DNA of 64,000 nucleotides from Pomphorhynchus laevis (GCA_012934845.2 WNNJ02003216.1:62001-126000), one strand, 5' to 3'; positions 1-10,557 are shown, counted from the first letter of the stretch. Translations and numbers: made by a program. The notes: generated by a model from the letters alone, not told the origin.

Positions 1-922
1 TAACGTCATGCAATTCGCCGATGACATTCTAATATATGCTCATGCACCCGAACATCTCATACACGATATCGGCATTTCTGCCTCCAACTGTCTTTCTTCT
101 ATCTACAAACGTCTCTCCAATCTCCATCTCGTTCTAAACCCCGAAAAGTCCAAAATAATGTGGATCCTTCCCCGTAAACCAAGCATATCTCCTCCCATTG
201 TATCTTTTGCCTCATCGATCATCCCTATAGTCCACAATCTCACTTTCTTAGGCTTCCATTTCGATGATCACCTTTCCCTTAAACCCTTCGTCCGTGACAA
301 GGTCCGCTCGTCTAACTTAATTCTTCGTGACATCCGCCGTATCCGCCCCCTTATCGACTTCCGTTCTTGTATGTATCTTCTTTCATCGTTTCTTTTCCCT
401 AAAATCGATTACTGCCTCAGCCTTTTCGCCAATTCTCCAAAATCCATCATCCTACCCCTACAACGAATAATCAACACCGCCGTTCGAGTGCTCTTTCGTC
501 TCCGTCGCTTCGACCACACATCCACATATTTTGCCCAACTCTCCTGGCCCACCATCCACATCCGCATCAAACTCCGCCTTCTTCTCGTTACTTTTCGTCT
601 CATTGCTGTCGGCTCCCATCGTTCATCAACCTTCCTTTCTTAGACGATACTCGCCCCACCTCGCTATCGCTTCGTTCCTGTCATACCCTCTTACTCCACG
701 TTCCTAATTACTCCAACAACTACGGTCTCCGATCCTTCCTCGTCGCCGCCTCACTCGCCTGGAATCAACTCCCTCTCGACGTCCGCCGCGCTCCCTCCTT
801 TATCACATTCAAACACCTTCTCTGTTCACACCTTCTCGACACCTGATTCACATTTTTGTTTTGTTGTGGTCATGTAAGCGTGCGCTGGCACGCATTTGCC
901 ACGTTAAAATAAATCCTTTTTT
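1..922 (+). mobile_element. LINE family A, 3' part (RT C-terminus and 3'UTR)
   Basis: The coding part opens at the left window edge with the RT catalytic motif (FADDILIY, residues 3-10 from the ATG at 8) and runs through the thumb and C-terminal region to LLCSHLLDT and a stop near 846. The reading frame shifts near 620-640, where GSPSFINLPF of other copies is broken, so the copy is dead. After the stop comes the family 3'UTR with the GCGTGC/GCACGC hairpin and AATAAA at about 906-912. The element continues left of the window. The family has an APE endonuclease and a CR1/L2-like RT; the clade name is not certain. Confidence 0.85.
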
Positions 923-1127
923 AAAGGACAAAACACTAAAGTAAGAATATACAGTAAATTTAATTTATTGACGTTTTGCATGCTGGGACGTGACATGCGT
1001 AGATTCATTGTCTCCAAGTCATTTATCTACGGCGTTGTCAGGATCAGGTGCCGTAGCTCAGAAGCTGAGGAAAGAAAGAAGATAAAGTACGATGCCATCA
1101 CATCCAATGGCATGGTTTTTATACCGA
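923..1127. other. Spacer between two LINE A copies, no gene recognised
   Basis: This stretch separates the 3' ends of two oppositely oriented family A copies. A short open frame crosses it (from 968) but runs into the antisense of the neighbouring LINE and resembles nothing I recognise. No promoter or RNA gene is apparent. Confidence 0.4.
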
Positions 1128-2165
1128 TAAAAAAAAGATTTATTTTAAAGTGGCAAATGCGTGCCAGCGCACGCTTACATGACCACAACAAAAACAAAAC
1201 TGTGAATCAGGCGTCGAGAAGGTGTGAACGGAGGAGGTGTTTGAATGTGATAAAAGAGGGAGCGCGGCGGACGTCGAGAGGGAGTTGATTCCAGGCGAGT
1301 GAGGCGGCGACGAGGAAGGATCGGAGACCGTAGTTGTTGGAGTAATTAGGAACGTGGAGTAAGAGGGTATGACAGGAACGAAGCGATAGCGAGGTGGGGC
1401 GAGTATCGTCTAAGAAAGGAAGGTTGATGAACGATGGGGAGCCGACAGCGATGAGACGAAAAGTAATGAGAAGAAGGCGGAGTTTGATGCGGATGTGGAT
1501 GGTGGACCAGGAGAGTTGGACAAAATATGTGGATGTGTGGTCGAAGCGACGGAGGCGAAAGAGCACTCGAACGGCGGTGTTGATTATTCGTTGTAGGGGT
1601 AGGATGATGGATTTTGGAGAATTGGCGAAAAGGCTAAGGCAGTAATCGATTTTAGGGAAAAGAAGCGATGAAAGAAGATACATACAAGAACGGAAGTCGA
1701 TAAGGGGGCGGATACGGCGGATGTCACGAAGAATTATTATTATTATTATTATTATTATTATTTCGACAAACAGACGAGCAAAGCTCACAGTTGCACTGTT
1801 AAAAAAAAGAAAAGGAAAAGTAAAGAAAAAAAAGACTCACAAACAAATTAAGTTAGACGAGCGGACCTTGTCACGGACGAAGGGTTTAAGGGAAAGGTGA
1901 TCATCGAAATGGAAGCCTAAGAAAGTGAGATTGTGGACTACAGGGATGATCGATGAGGCAAAAGATACAATGGGAGGAGATATGCTTGGTTTACGGGGAA
2001 GGATCCACATTATTTTGGACTTTTCGTCGTTTAGAACGAGATGGAGATTGGAGAGACGCTTGTAGATAGAAGAGAGACAGTTGGAGGCAGAAATGGCGAT
2101 ATCGTGTATGCGATGTGCGGGTGCATGAGCATAGATTAGAATGTCATCGGCGTATTGAAATACTG
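1128..2165 (-). mobile_element. LINE family A, 5'-truncated copy
   Basis: In antisense the segment starts with the family 3' end (poly-A-like tract, ACGTGGCAAATGCG-type hairpin) and reads up through the RT C-terminus (frame 1788-1207) to the YADDILIYAHAP motif (frame 2244-1837). It ends abruptly just upstream of YADD, so it is 5' truncated, as usual for target-primed LINE insertion. A 109-bp foreign piece with an ATT-repeat end interrupts it at 1737-1845. Confidence 0.85.
1737..1845 (-). mobile_element. Short LINE 3'-end insertion with (AAT)n tail
   Basis: The piece interrupts family A sequence that is continuous in other copies. AATTA occurs on both sides (1732-1736 and 1846-1850), consistent with a 5-bp target duplication. 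Read on the minus strand it ends in AAT repeats, like other LINE tails here. About 35 nt of it recur at 34875-34911 with the same ATT-rich flank. A SINE is an alternative. Confidence 0.5.
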
Positions 2166-3011
2166 CGATAGGTATTGAAATTCTCGGAGCCTTGGGTAGA
2201 GGGGCTACCTTTCTTGACGAGGCGGTGAGCGTCTTCGCTTTCACTGCGACGAGACTCGCGCAAAGACGTTTTTACTCTAGAGGATTAGCCTGGTCGTGCA
2301 AACTGGCAACGCAATTTCTATGCTTAGAACGACGGACAGGGACACTGATAACTTTTAACTGTTATTTATCTTAATATATTTATATATTTCTAGTGTGTAG
2401 GTTGTACAAATTAATTTTATTTGTGTTAAAAAATTTTATGACTAAGGTAAAAATTGACCGCCACTAAACCAACACCATCGCGCGAAGTTTTCCAACATGA
2501 CTCCAAGTAGTGATTAATAAAAGAACTTTGAACCGTTGAACGTTAGTGCAGAATTTTAACACCCACATCCGGCGTTGACCGCATTTGATTATACGCTACC
2601 CGATTGCTTTACAAGATTACAATGATCTTGCGTCTTTCGAATACTTGATTGTTAGTGGTAATTACCATGACGCTTTTCAAGAGGAAAAACTAAGATTGTT
2701 CTTCATTAATATCACTTTTCGGGTCATGTGAAAATATAACCAAAATTGCAAATTTCTTAATTCTTTCAGGTATGTGCTGATAGTACTGATAGCAGTGGGT
2801 TTTGAAGTATTTGCGAATAGCCTATCAGTAGCGAAGACAATAATGATGATAACTTTACTTTCGAATTTTACTTTCATGCCATCGTATTGAAATATAAAAT
2901 GCTAGAAATAGCTAAACCCATCATTATCTTTAGACTTGGCGAAATACATAAATGCCTAAGTTATAACGTATTTTAAACATGTCAACTTCATGCATCCAAA
3001 TTTGCATTTAG
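2166..3011. other. Unassigned stretch
   Basis: About 850 bp with no recognisable gene. The part at 2180-2340 is richer in G and C than its surroundings. The region at 2510-2590 has an AATAAA and could be decayed repeat sequence, but I cannot assign it. The frame on the minus strand at 2877-2677 has no recognisable motif. Confidence 0.3.
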
Positions 3012-3216
3012 ATAGACCTTGAAAAATCATTCGAGAATGTTAATCACGATATTCTATTCAATAAAATTGAGATCGGTGATTTTTCTCTGTTAAGTTTGGG
3101 TATCTACGTTTCTTTTTTGAGCGTAGCCGGTTTATTTCATATTACGGATATCGCATAAATGTTCTTACGATACTCACAGGAGTGTTTCGGGGCCAGGTGT
3201 TATCTCGCTAATAGTT
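3012..3216 (+). mobile_element. LINE reverse transcriptase fragment
   Basis: Translation from about 3013 gives IDLEKSFENVNHDILF, the RT block usually seen as DLEKAFDNVNH, and about 60 codons later GVFRGQVLS, a decayed GVPQGSVLS block in another frame. The piece is cut at 3217 by the Penelope-like element; a likely continuation with the ADD motif lies at 3962. It is a decayed LINE distinct from families A and B. Confidence 0.55.
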
Positions 3217-3925
3217 ATAAATTAACTACTATTAATTTATACCGTAAAGATGACATATTTAAATTTACAAGAAACATATTTTTGCATGAGCATTCATGCA
3301 TACCATATAATATAAAATATAATACATTAAATAATGAAATTTTAAGAATTGCAACAATATGTAATGATATTGGCTTTCTTCAAAATCATTTAAATAATTT
3401 AATAGATACATATTTTAAACTAGGTTACTATAAAAATAACATCAAGCAGAAAATAGTAAAATATATAAATCAACACAATAATATAAAGAATAAATTTAAA
3501 CTCTTAAGTGGCAAATTTTTATGGATGGATAATAAATAATATACTTTGTATTAGAATAAGATACTAGATAGTTATTTCAGAGGAAATACATCATTAGCAT
3601 GTATTTGGCCCCGCTGCTATGTTGGGTAGAGGAGTTAGGGGCCGAAACCTGATAGCATAGCAGTTCCTCCTGATGACCTCTAATTCTTATTCTGATACAA
3701 CGTCTGTTATTTATTAGTCAATTCATAAAAATGACGTTTATTTTAAATTTTATTTTTTATTTTATTTTTTTTAACTTGATTTAAATTATAGAAAATCTAA
3801 AAACAATTATTAATTTTATTATTTAATTATTAAATTTTGATTTAGCATTATTATGTTTTGTTTATTTTATAATTATATTAAATACGTAGACTCAGTTAGC
3901 TGATTTAATGTTATTTGCATATATG
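3217..3925 (+). mobile_element. Penelope-like element, 5'-truncated copy
   Basis: The copy holds the last ~105 codons of the Penelope-type RT (frame to 3539, ending GKFLWMDNK), then a foldable ~165 nt segment (3541-3705), then an AT-rich tail ending in TACGTAGACTCAGTTAGCT near 3903. The same layout recurs at five other places. No GIY-YIG domain follows the RT. It is truncated at its 5' end and appears to sit inside an older LINE RT. Confidence 0.8.
3541..3705 (+). other. Conserved foldable segment downstream of PLE ORF
   Basis: An outer stem pairs TTGTATTAGAATAAG near 3547 with CTTATTCTGATACAA near 3686. Inside are a small hairpin (TATTTC/GAAATA), an 8-bp hairpin (AAATACAT/ATGTATTT), and two crossing helices, GGCCCC/GGGGCC and CTGCTATG/CATAGCAG. 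The same order occurs at 9660-9825, 13152-13310, 42495-42655 and, more diverged, 53020-53150. The copy at 42.5 kb changes both sides of an outer-stem pair together. Function is unknown; a structured 3'UTR RNA is the simplest reading. Confidence 0.6.
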
Positions 3926-3961
3926 TAAATAATAATAACACCTTATTTATTAACTCGTGAG

Positions 3962-4440
3962 AATCAAATTTGCGGACGACTATAAGATGATTTTGCCCGT
4001 TTCGGAATCTGCTCTTATTAAACAATTTGTCGAAATTGGATTATGTAAAGTCATATATTAATTGTTGTCTTGAGAACAAAATAAAATCCAAAAGTAAACC
4101 CTCTCAAAAGAGATAGGGTTTCTCCATTCCTCTCTAACATACCAGTGAAGAAAGCGGTGTCTTTACTAAATTATAAGACTTTCCTTGAGTTTTACTCTCG
4201 AAATAGTGCTTTCAATCATAACTTAAGACATAACAAAAGACAAGAGGTACTATTCATTCTAACGGAATGATTAAAAAAGTTTTTCCCATCTGCTGTTTGT
4301 TTTTTGAACTCATTATATTGTAACATTATTCGTTTTTCTCTTCTTTTCGATTTTGAAATCTCTCTTGTAATATTAATTTTCACGCGTGTACATTTTACAA
4401 GCTAATATAGTTGCTTGTTCTTAAATTAAAGAATTATTAT
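3962..4440 (+). mobile_element. LINE fragment (ADD motif and possible C-terminus)
   Basis: Just after the PLE, translation gives RIKFADDYKMILPVSES, an RT active-site block. Further on, a frame with RNSAFNHNLRH and FFPSAVCFLNSL resembles a degraded LINE C-terminus (normally FF..R...WN.LP). It probably continues the RT piece at 3012-3216, which would place the PLE inside this LINE. The second half is a weak call. Confidence 0.45.
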
Positions 4441-4667
4441 TAAACTACTTTATAGTATAATTAAGGATCAACACATTATCTGACATGTTTCGGATAAATG
4501 CCAATTTAAAAGATTGTTATGTATATGAAAATGCTTAGGTGACTTCATCTGTAAATACAAATTATTTCATTAAAATTCTTACAATTTCAGTTCCTGAGTG
4601 TTCCGCTCGCTACGCTCGCGGATTGAACCACTGTATAAAAATTTTCTTGATATAAATCAAGAAAATT

Positions 4668-4730
4668 CAGTTCCAGATCAATCCAGTTCCAGATCAATCC
4701 AGTTCCAGATCAATCCAGTTCCAGATCAAT
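4668..4730 (+). repeat. 16-bp tandem repeats in LINE C1 5'UTR
   Basis: Four head-to-tail copies of CAGTTCCAGATCAATC, with looser copies at ~4594 and ~4823. The same unit, in the orientation expected for the minus-strand element, occurs about 13 times at 20336-20545 and about twice near 45606-45640, each upstream of a family A ORF1. Promoter-like monomers are the likely role, by analogy with other LINEs that carry 5' monomers. Confidence 0.8.
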
Positions 4731-4905
4731 ACAAACCTTAAAAAGTTTGAGATCTAATTTTTTTGAGAACAAAAAATTTTAACAGCTTAAACACACAATA
4801 AAATAACATACAATACAATCAATCCAGTTCCTGATCAATCCAGGATTACTTAAACGGAACAATATAATAACATACAAGCGAATACCTCGGTGTCTCACGA
4901 TTATA

Positions 4906-6123
4906 ATGACCAAAAAATATAAGAAGGGCAGAATCAATAACTCATTATCTGACGACTGTTACACTCAGTTAGAAGTAGGATGCGATGCGCCAAACTGTGA
5001 TGTGTGGAGCATTGTTAAAGTCAAGAGTAAAGATCATGCGATATATCACTTGCGATCATTCATGTGCGGCTTTTGCAGTGCTGATATACGAAGGGCTACG
5101 AGGAGTGAGCAAAACAAACCTACCGACGATAATGATAATAACCAATGTACCAATTCATGTACAGACACCACAAAACAAGCCGATCAACTAGAGATCTCCC
5201 CTCACGTCCAGAGTAAAACACAACATGATAATAGCCTTTCTGTGGCTTCAACGCCAACTCGAGTGTGGAAAAGGGGACATGAGAGGTCATATACGATTAC
5301 TAAGATAGTTTCTGATGGTGATTCGCACATCATTTCATCTACGCTAGAAAATTACTTGCCTCCTAAATCAGTAGTAAATGCCACAAGTTCTAACATTGAA
5401 GTTGAGCCTCAATGCCGGATGGGCGACAGTGTTTTACGGACTTCATTGAATTCAAAGCATGCTCTTATAAATGTTGCACCATGTGATAAGCCAATTATCG
5501 ACAACAATGACACCAGTGTCCAAGCAAATTCGTCGTCCAGCTTGTGCACGTCTTCAGACAACAGATCCCCAACCCATATAGCATCGAACTTTTCCCCTAC
5601 AGAAAATAGTGAAGTTCGACATGCGAAGTCGGTTGAGATAACTCGGCATCATTATGACAGGTCATATAGCGTGTTATTCAGCGAACTTACTGAGTCCAAT
5701 TCCGCAAACTCACAGGAACATATGGACCATGACGTGTCTATTTTGCGTAAGGTATTATTCCATCTATTGCATGAAGGTGATGAAGAGTTAGCATCGTCTA
5801 TACACGTGAAGAAGCTATTTCGGCTTGGTAAAAGAACACAGGAGAAACCAAGACTGTTGAAGGTGATATTGTCCTCTAGTGATCATGTGCGCATGTTGTT
5901 ATCACGTGGATATCGTCTTAGGGGGTTGCCATTTCGTATCCTTCGTGACCTTTCGCCAGATGAGCGATTACAATTACGAAAAGCAAACATCGAATTGAGA
6001 CACCGGCTTTCTCAAGGTGAGGCTAATATATGCATACGGGATTTTCGGGTTGTCAAGTGGCGTCCTGTCGTACGTTGGAAACAGTTGGCTCCTTTAACTG
6101 TCGGGACCCCTGTTTCCATGTAA
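4906..6123 (+). CDS. LINE C1 ORF1 protein (zinc finger plus RRM-like domain)
   Basis: A 405-residue open frame, the first ORF of the LINE. Residues ~25-58 hold a CX4C...CX2C module (CDAPNC and CGFC), matching the start of ORF1 in the other LINE families here. The middle is Ser/Asn/Thr rich and probably disordered. Residues ~300-395 (VKKLFRLGKR, LLKVILSS, LRGLPFRILRDLSPDER, GEANICIRDFRVVKW) match the RNA-binding C-terminal domain common in CR1-like ORF1 proteins. It probably binds the element RNA to form the RNP used for retrotransposition. The ATG at 4906 is the first in a long frame after the 5' repeats. It overlaps ORF2 by ~90 nt in another frame, so ORF2 may be reached by reinitiation or its start may lie further down. 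Confidence 0.8.
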   Translation: MTKKYKKGRINNSLSDDCYTQLEVGCDAPNCDVWSIVKVKSKDHAIYHLRSFMCGFCSADIRRATRSEQNKPTDDNDNNQCTNSCTDTTKQADQLEISPHVQSKTQHDNSLSVASTPTRVWKRGHERSYTITKIVSDGDSHIISSTLENYLPPKSVVNATSSNIEVEPQCRMGDSVLRTSLNSKHALINVAPCDKPIIDNNDTSVQANSSSSLCTSSDNRSPTHIASNFSPTENSEVRHAKSVEITRHHYDRSYSVLFSELTESNSANSQEHMDHDVSILRKVLFHLLHEGDEELASSIHVKKLFRLGKRTQEKPRLLKVILSSSDHVRMLLSRGYRLRGLPFRILRDLSPDERLQLRKANIELRHRLSQGEANICIRDFRVVKWRPVVRWKQLAPLTVGTPVSM

Positions 6124-9012
6124 ATTCAGAGAACACTGACCATTCCTTAGGGTATCTGATTGTATTTGATAGACCGTGCCTTAGTAAAACCAAAAAGGAT
6201 TCCAATGCAACTCGTTGCTATTTATCGGTAGGTTATTCAAATTTACGAAGTCTTCCTGCACAACTTGTAGAGCTTCGATACCATGTTGAGGTTAATGCGT
6301 ATGATATATTCTGTGTTAGTGAGTCATGGCTACATGAACACATCTTGGATGCCACTGTAAATATTCCAGGTTATCGTCTACTTCGAGGGGACAGGAGGTC
6401 CAGTATGCGAGGGGGCGGTGTTGCAGTGTACGTTCGAGACCATTTGCTAATTTCTGGCATCGATCAAGTTTGTGATCCGCAAGGCTCGTTCGAGAGTATT
6501 ACCTTTCATATTGGGTATGATCGTGTTGGTATCAGTCTCTGCGTTGTATATCGCTCACCTTCTATGATCACTGATTGTAATCTTCTGAAGTCAGTATTGC
6601 GATCGATAAGTATCAGTTCTCATTTCCTTCTTCTAGGAGACTTCAACCTACCTAGATCAGATTGGCGGCAAACAATATTTGATGATGGCACCGTCGTAGA
6701 AAGAGAAATCTCCCACTTCCTCGCTGATGAACTCTTACTAGTACAACACATTCAAGAGCCCACACGATTTTCTTCCCATAATAATGATACTATACTTGAC
6801 TTGGTTTTTTCCAAACGTCTTGAAGACATAGCTCGAGTGGATTATCTTCCACCGATAGGTAACTCTGACCACTGCGTGCTATCACTACAGGTCACCCCAA
6901 ACTTTAAATTCCGCCATTTTACGGCTCCCATCGTAAAACGGGCTTGGTCAAAAGTGCTTGATGAGCAAATTTTATCTTTCTGTCAACGTCGTCCACTATC
7001 TTTAACAAATACTAAAGAAGTCTCACTAAAAGTGATTGGGGATTACCTTTTAGGTATTTCTGACGTGTTTGCACCAAAGCGTATCATCTCGCCAAATACT
7101 AAATATCCTGTTTGGTTCGATAAGGACCTGAGATTGATGTTGCGAGTACGAAATCGTCTTTGGAAGTTATCTCGTTCGCTTCCGTATTACGCCAACATTT
7201 ATAGGTATCTTAGGAACGTCTGTACTCGTATGAAAACGTTAAAACGTGATAAATTCGAATCTACAATCATCAAGGAAGTTAATCGCAACCCCAAGCTATT
7301 TTGGTCATATGCTCGGCAAAACGGAACGCTCAACTCTGCAATCAAGCATGTGCACTCTGAATGTGGCTTGGTTACAAATGAAACTGATATAGCTGAGACC
7401 TTCGCATCCTCGTTCTCTTTATCCACTTTACCACATTGCGATTCTCATATGATATGGTACGGGTGCTCTATCCCTCCGCGTAATGAATCCCGGCCAATTT
7501 GCGTTACTGAAATTCAAGATTATCTCAATAATATTCGTCCTTTTAGCGCAGCTGGCCCCGATGACATCTCCCCATACCTGCTCAAAGCTTTATCGAGTTA
7601 CCTGGCACCATTCCTGACTATTATCTTTGATAAAATTCTGGCCACTGGCAGTGTCCCAGAAGATTGGAAAACTGCAACCGTTGTTCCTATTCCCAAAAAT
7701 TTTTGCATCATCCTGTGGTGATTATAGGCCAATAAGCTTAACCTCTTCTCTGTGCAAAGTTCTCGAACGCGCCATCAGCACTAGAGTCTACGATCATCTT
7801 GTCTCCCTTGGTATACTATCGTCCGCTCAACATGGTTTTCGTCACTCCCGTTCTTGTTTGACGAACTTGCTTACCGCGCGCGAAACTTGGACCCAGTCGT
7901 TAAGTTTTGGTAGCTCACTCGATATAATCTTTATTGATTTTTCGAAAGCCTTCGATTGCGTCCCTCATGATGGGATGATTAGGTTGTTAGCACACTACGG
8001 AGTATCCTCCATGTTATGCAATTGGATTCGTGATTTTTTGGACGGGAGATCATTTCAGGTGAGGGTTGGCAATAGCATGTCTTCTACTAGGTTAGTTAAA
8101 TCCGGAGTTCCGCAAGGTACAGTCCTTGGTCCCTTGCTTTTTATTATATTTCTCAATGATCTTCTGTTACGCATAAACAGTCCCTGCCTGGCATTCGCAG
8201 ACGATGTGAAAGTGTGGTGCGATAGCATCTCAGATCCTGATGGCCGGCATCTACAACATGATCTCCAGACAATCTACGACTGGAGCAGTGCTACCGGTAT
8301 GACCATAAATGTAGATAAGTGCGTTCATATGAAACTCGGCAAATGTAAATCTGATCATGAATTCTATTTAGGATGTTATAAGCTTCACAACATTTCTGTT
8401 CATAGAGACCTAGGGATTATTTTGAATAACGACCTTAAAACACGACCGAATACCGATTATATCTACGGTAAAGCCATGAAGGCCTTGTATTGTATTAAGA
8501 ACACATTTAGTAAGCTGCATCCAAAATTATGTAAGCATCTCTACTGTGCGTTAGTCCGTCCGCATGTGGAATACTGCATCGCATCAACTTTTCCATCCAC
8601 CAAGGCTGAGATGAAAAAGACCGAGTCGATTCTACGTAGAGGAACCAAACTTTGCATTACGTCTCTTTATTCTTACAATGAGCGCCTAGCTTGCTTAGAA
8701 ATGCCTTCAACGGCCCAGAGGCTACTATATTTAGATCTTGTAGCGATGTGGCATTTGGTTCGTGGAAAAGAGGGGTTCCCATCCAATTCGATAAAATTGA
8801 GAAATTCGCGTCGCAGAGGTCACTCCCTTACGTTATTTAAATTCCCCCATGGCAAAATAAGGAGTGTGAGTAGGCTTTCCCACCGCGCATTGAATGTTTG
8901 GAATTCGCTGCCTGAAGACGTCGTCAATGCTACTAGCAATAGACATTTCAAGAAGATGCTGCTGAAGTGGATTGTGAACTCTAATTTGGATTCGTGGATG
9001 TATTTTAATTGA
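6030..9012 (+). pseudogene. LINE C1 ORF2: APE endonuclease plus reverse transcriptase, one frameshift
   Basis: The first frame (6030-7721) carries the APE-type endonuclease: SNLRSLPAQL near 6240, SESWL near 6320, RGGGVAVYV near 6410, VVYRSP, LLGDFNLPRSDW near 6640, and NSDHCVLSL near 6865. It continues into the RT N-terminus (SAAGPDDISPYLL). The frame changes at the AAAAATTTTT run at ~7697-7706. The second frame (7627-9012) carries DYRPISLTS, FSKAFDCVPH, SGVPQGTVLGPLLF, AFADDVKVW and the C-terminal LSHRALNVWNSLPEDVV. The product nicks target DNA and copies the element RNA there. The true start is uncertain; the first conserved endonuclease block is ~60 codons after 6030. The single homopolymer shift could be a young mutation or a sequencing error. 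Confidence 0.85.
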
Positions 9013-9089
9013 TATTTTAAAATGTAATTTGTGAACAGTTGAAACAGCCATTTGCGGCTAGTAACTTGTACACTATAATAATAATAAAT

Positions 9090-9462
9090 ACGTACAAAAT
9101 ATAAATTGTATCACAGACATACAACGAGTTTATACATACCTACAACGAGTTTTAACGAAAACGCATTTTCACTTTTCATTGACTTCTTATTATGGCAAAG
9201 AGAAAGCCAACTAAAAATGTCGGTCAGCAACTCAAGTCAGTTAAAGAAACTGACATCGAAAAGCAAATTGGATGTGACAACAAAGACTGCAATGTTTGGA
9301 CTCACGTTACCATTCCGTTCACTGACGAGAACAACGTTTCAGGACGGAATTTCCTCTGAGGCTTCTGTTGTACTGCCCTCGTAGGTAAGCTAATAAAGCA
9401 TGACCACTCTAACGGTGGATACGTTCTGGAGGCTAACGAAACAGTTGTGCTCAATAAATGAT
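9090..9462 (+). mobile_element. LINE 5' fragment with ORF1 zinc module
   Basis: A frame from the ATG at 9192 encodes a Lys/Thr-rich start followed by CDNKDCNVWTHV and, after an in-frame TGA near 9357, GFC. This is the same CX4CxxW...CX2C module as in the other ORF1 proteins, with one cysteine position lost or altered around the stop. The element is cut off at 9462 by the tail of an inverted Penelope-like element. It belongs to a LINE family different from C1. Confidence 0.6.
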
Positions 9463-10090
9463 CAAATCATCTAACTGAGTCTACGTATTTAATATAATTA
9501 TAAAATAAACAAAACATAATAATGCTAAATCAAAATTTAATAATTAAATAATAAAATTAATAATTGTTTTAAGATTTTTTATAATATAAATCAATTTAAA
9601 ATAAAAAATAATATTTAAAATAAACGTCATTTTTATGAATTGACTAATAAATAACAGACGTTGTATCAGAATAAGAATTAGAGGTCATCAGGAGGAACTG
9701 CTATGCTATCAGGTTTCGGCCCCTAACTCCTCTACCCAACATAGCAGCGGGGCCAAATACATGCTAATGATGTATTTCCTCTGAAATAACTATCTAGTAT
9801 CTTATTCTAATACAAAGTATATTATTTATTATCCATCCATAAAAATTTGCCACTTAAGAGTTTAAATTTATTCTTTATATTATTGTGTTGATTTATATAT
9901 TTTACTATTTTCTGCTTGATGTTATTTTTATAGTAACCTAGTTTAAAATATGTATCTATTAAATTATTTAAATGATTTTGAAGGAAAGCCAATATCATTA
10001 CATATTGTTGCAATTCTTAAAATTTCATTATTTAATGTATTATATTTTATATTATATGGTATGCATGAATGCTAATGCAAAAATATGTTT
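9463..10090 (-). mobile_element. Penelope-like element, 5'-truncated copy
   Basis: Antisense to the window, this copy has the AT-rich tail (9463-9640), the foldable segment (9660-9825, essentially identical to that at 3541-3705) and the last ~60-85 codons of the RT ending GKFLWMDNK. It stops near 10090, where similarity to the longer copies ends. The near identity of its foldable part with the first copy suggests recent common origin. Confidence 0.8.
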
Positions 10091-10099
10091 ATTTGTCTT

Positions 10100-10557
10100 T
10101 ACTTTATGTCTCTCAGTCGAATCAGACTGCTGTTATACATGGAACATCAACAAACGACAACATATCTTCCACGCTATCGTCGGCATATGTTTGTTTACTA
10201 ACTCTTTCGCCATCTATGACCCGTTCTTATAACTTAACTCAAACACACTCCTCCTTTAACTACGGATAAAACTTCCCTTAATCTTTATCTTCCTAACAAT
10301 GCAAACAGTAATGACTTTCATCTCGTACCTCATTTTTCCTATTCATTCCCACATCTAAACACATCTCATACTTCTTCTCTTCACGTACTCATTACTCTAC
10401 CTCCACCGTATCACTTCTCAATAATTTACAACCTTCCGTCAAAATTATCTCCAGTGACATCTCCGTATAACTTCCAGGTTCAGTTGCCCCCTCACGTATG
10501 TTCTTTAACGACCTTGAAGATCTTATGTCTCACTGTTTCATTGTCTTATACTCCTTT
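10100..10557 (+). mobile_element. LINE family B remnant
   Basis: The end of this stretch (about 10468-10545) reads PGSVAPSRMFFNDLEDLMSH, which matches the endonuclease region of the family B copy at 24785-27935. Upstream sequence (10100-10460) is Ser/Thr rich in translation and is probably ORF1-derived with deletions, but I cannot align it firmly. It ends where an inverted family A copy begins. Confidence 0.5.

Larger units (their letters stand above)
4593..9085 (+). mobile_element. CR1-like LINE C1, nearly full length
   Basis: The element has a 5' region with 16-bp tandem repeats (4668-4730), ORF1 (4906-6123), ORF2 (6030-9012, one frameshift) and a short 3'UTR with an AGCC-ATTTGC-GGCT hairpin (9046-9059) and an ATAATAATAATAAATA tail. 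ORF2 carries an APE endonuclease and an RT with VPQGTVLGPLLF and FADDVKVW. Both ORFs are otherwise open, so the copy is young relative to its neighbours. The 5' boundary at ~4593 is approximate. Confidence 0.8.

Noticed and set aside
409-603. Arg/Lys-rich proteins on the strand opposite LINE A RT (also at 1394-1645, 10829-11068, 39838-40044, 41340-41591)
   Set aside because: They are antisense shadows of the conserved RT C-terminus and recur only because the LINE recurs.
3575-3690. HDV-like double-pseudoknot ribozyme
   Set aside because: The first two helices cross as P1 and P2 would, but only 12 nt lie between the P1 and P2 3' strands, too few for P1.1, P4 and the catalytic C junction.
3600-3700. 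Hammerhead ribozyme in the PLE 3' segment (CTGATGA near 3671 and CCGAAAC near 3642)
   Set aside because: The order is GAAA before CUGAUGA without a correctly placed stem II or NUH cleavage site, and the real pairings in the segment (GGCCCC/GGGGCC and CTGCTATG/CATAGCAG) conflict with a hammerhead fold.
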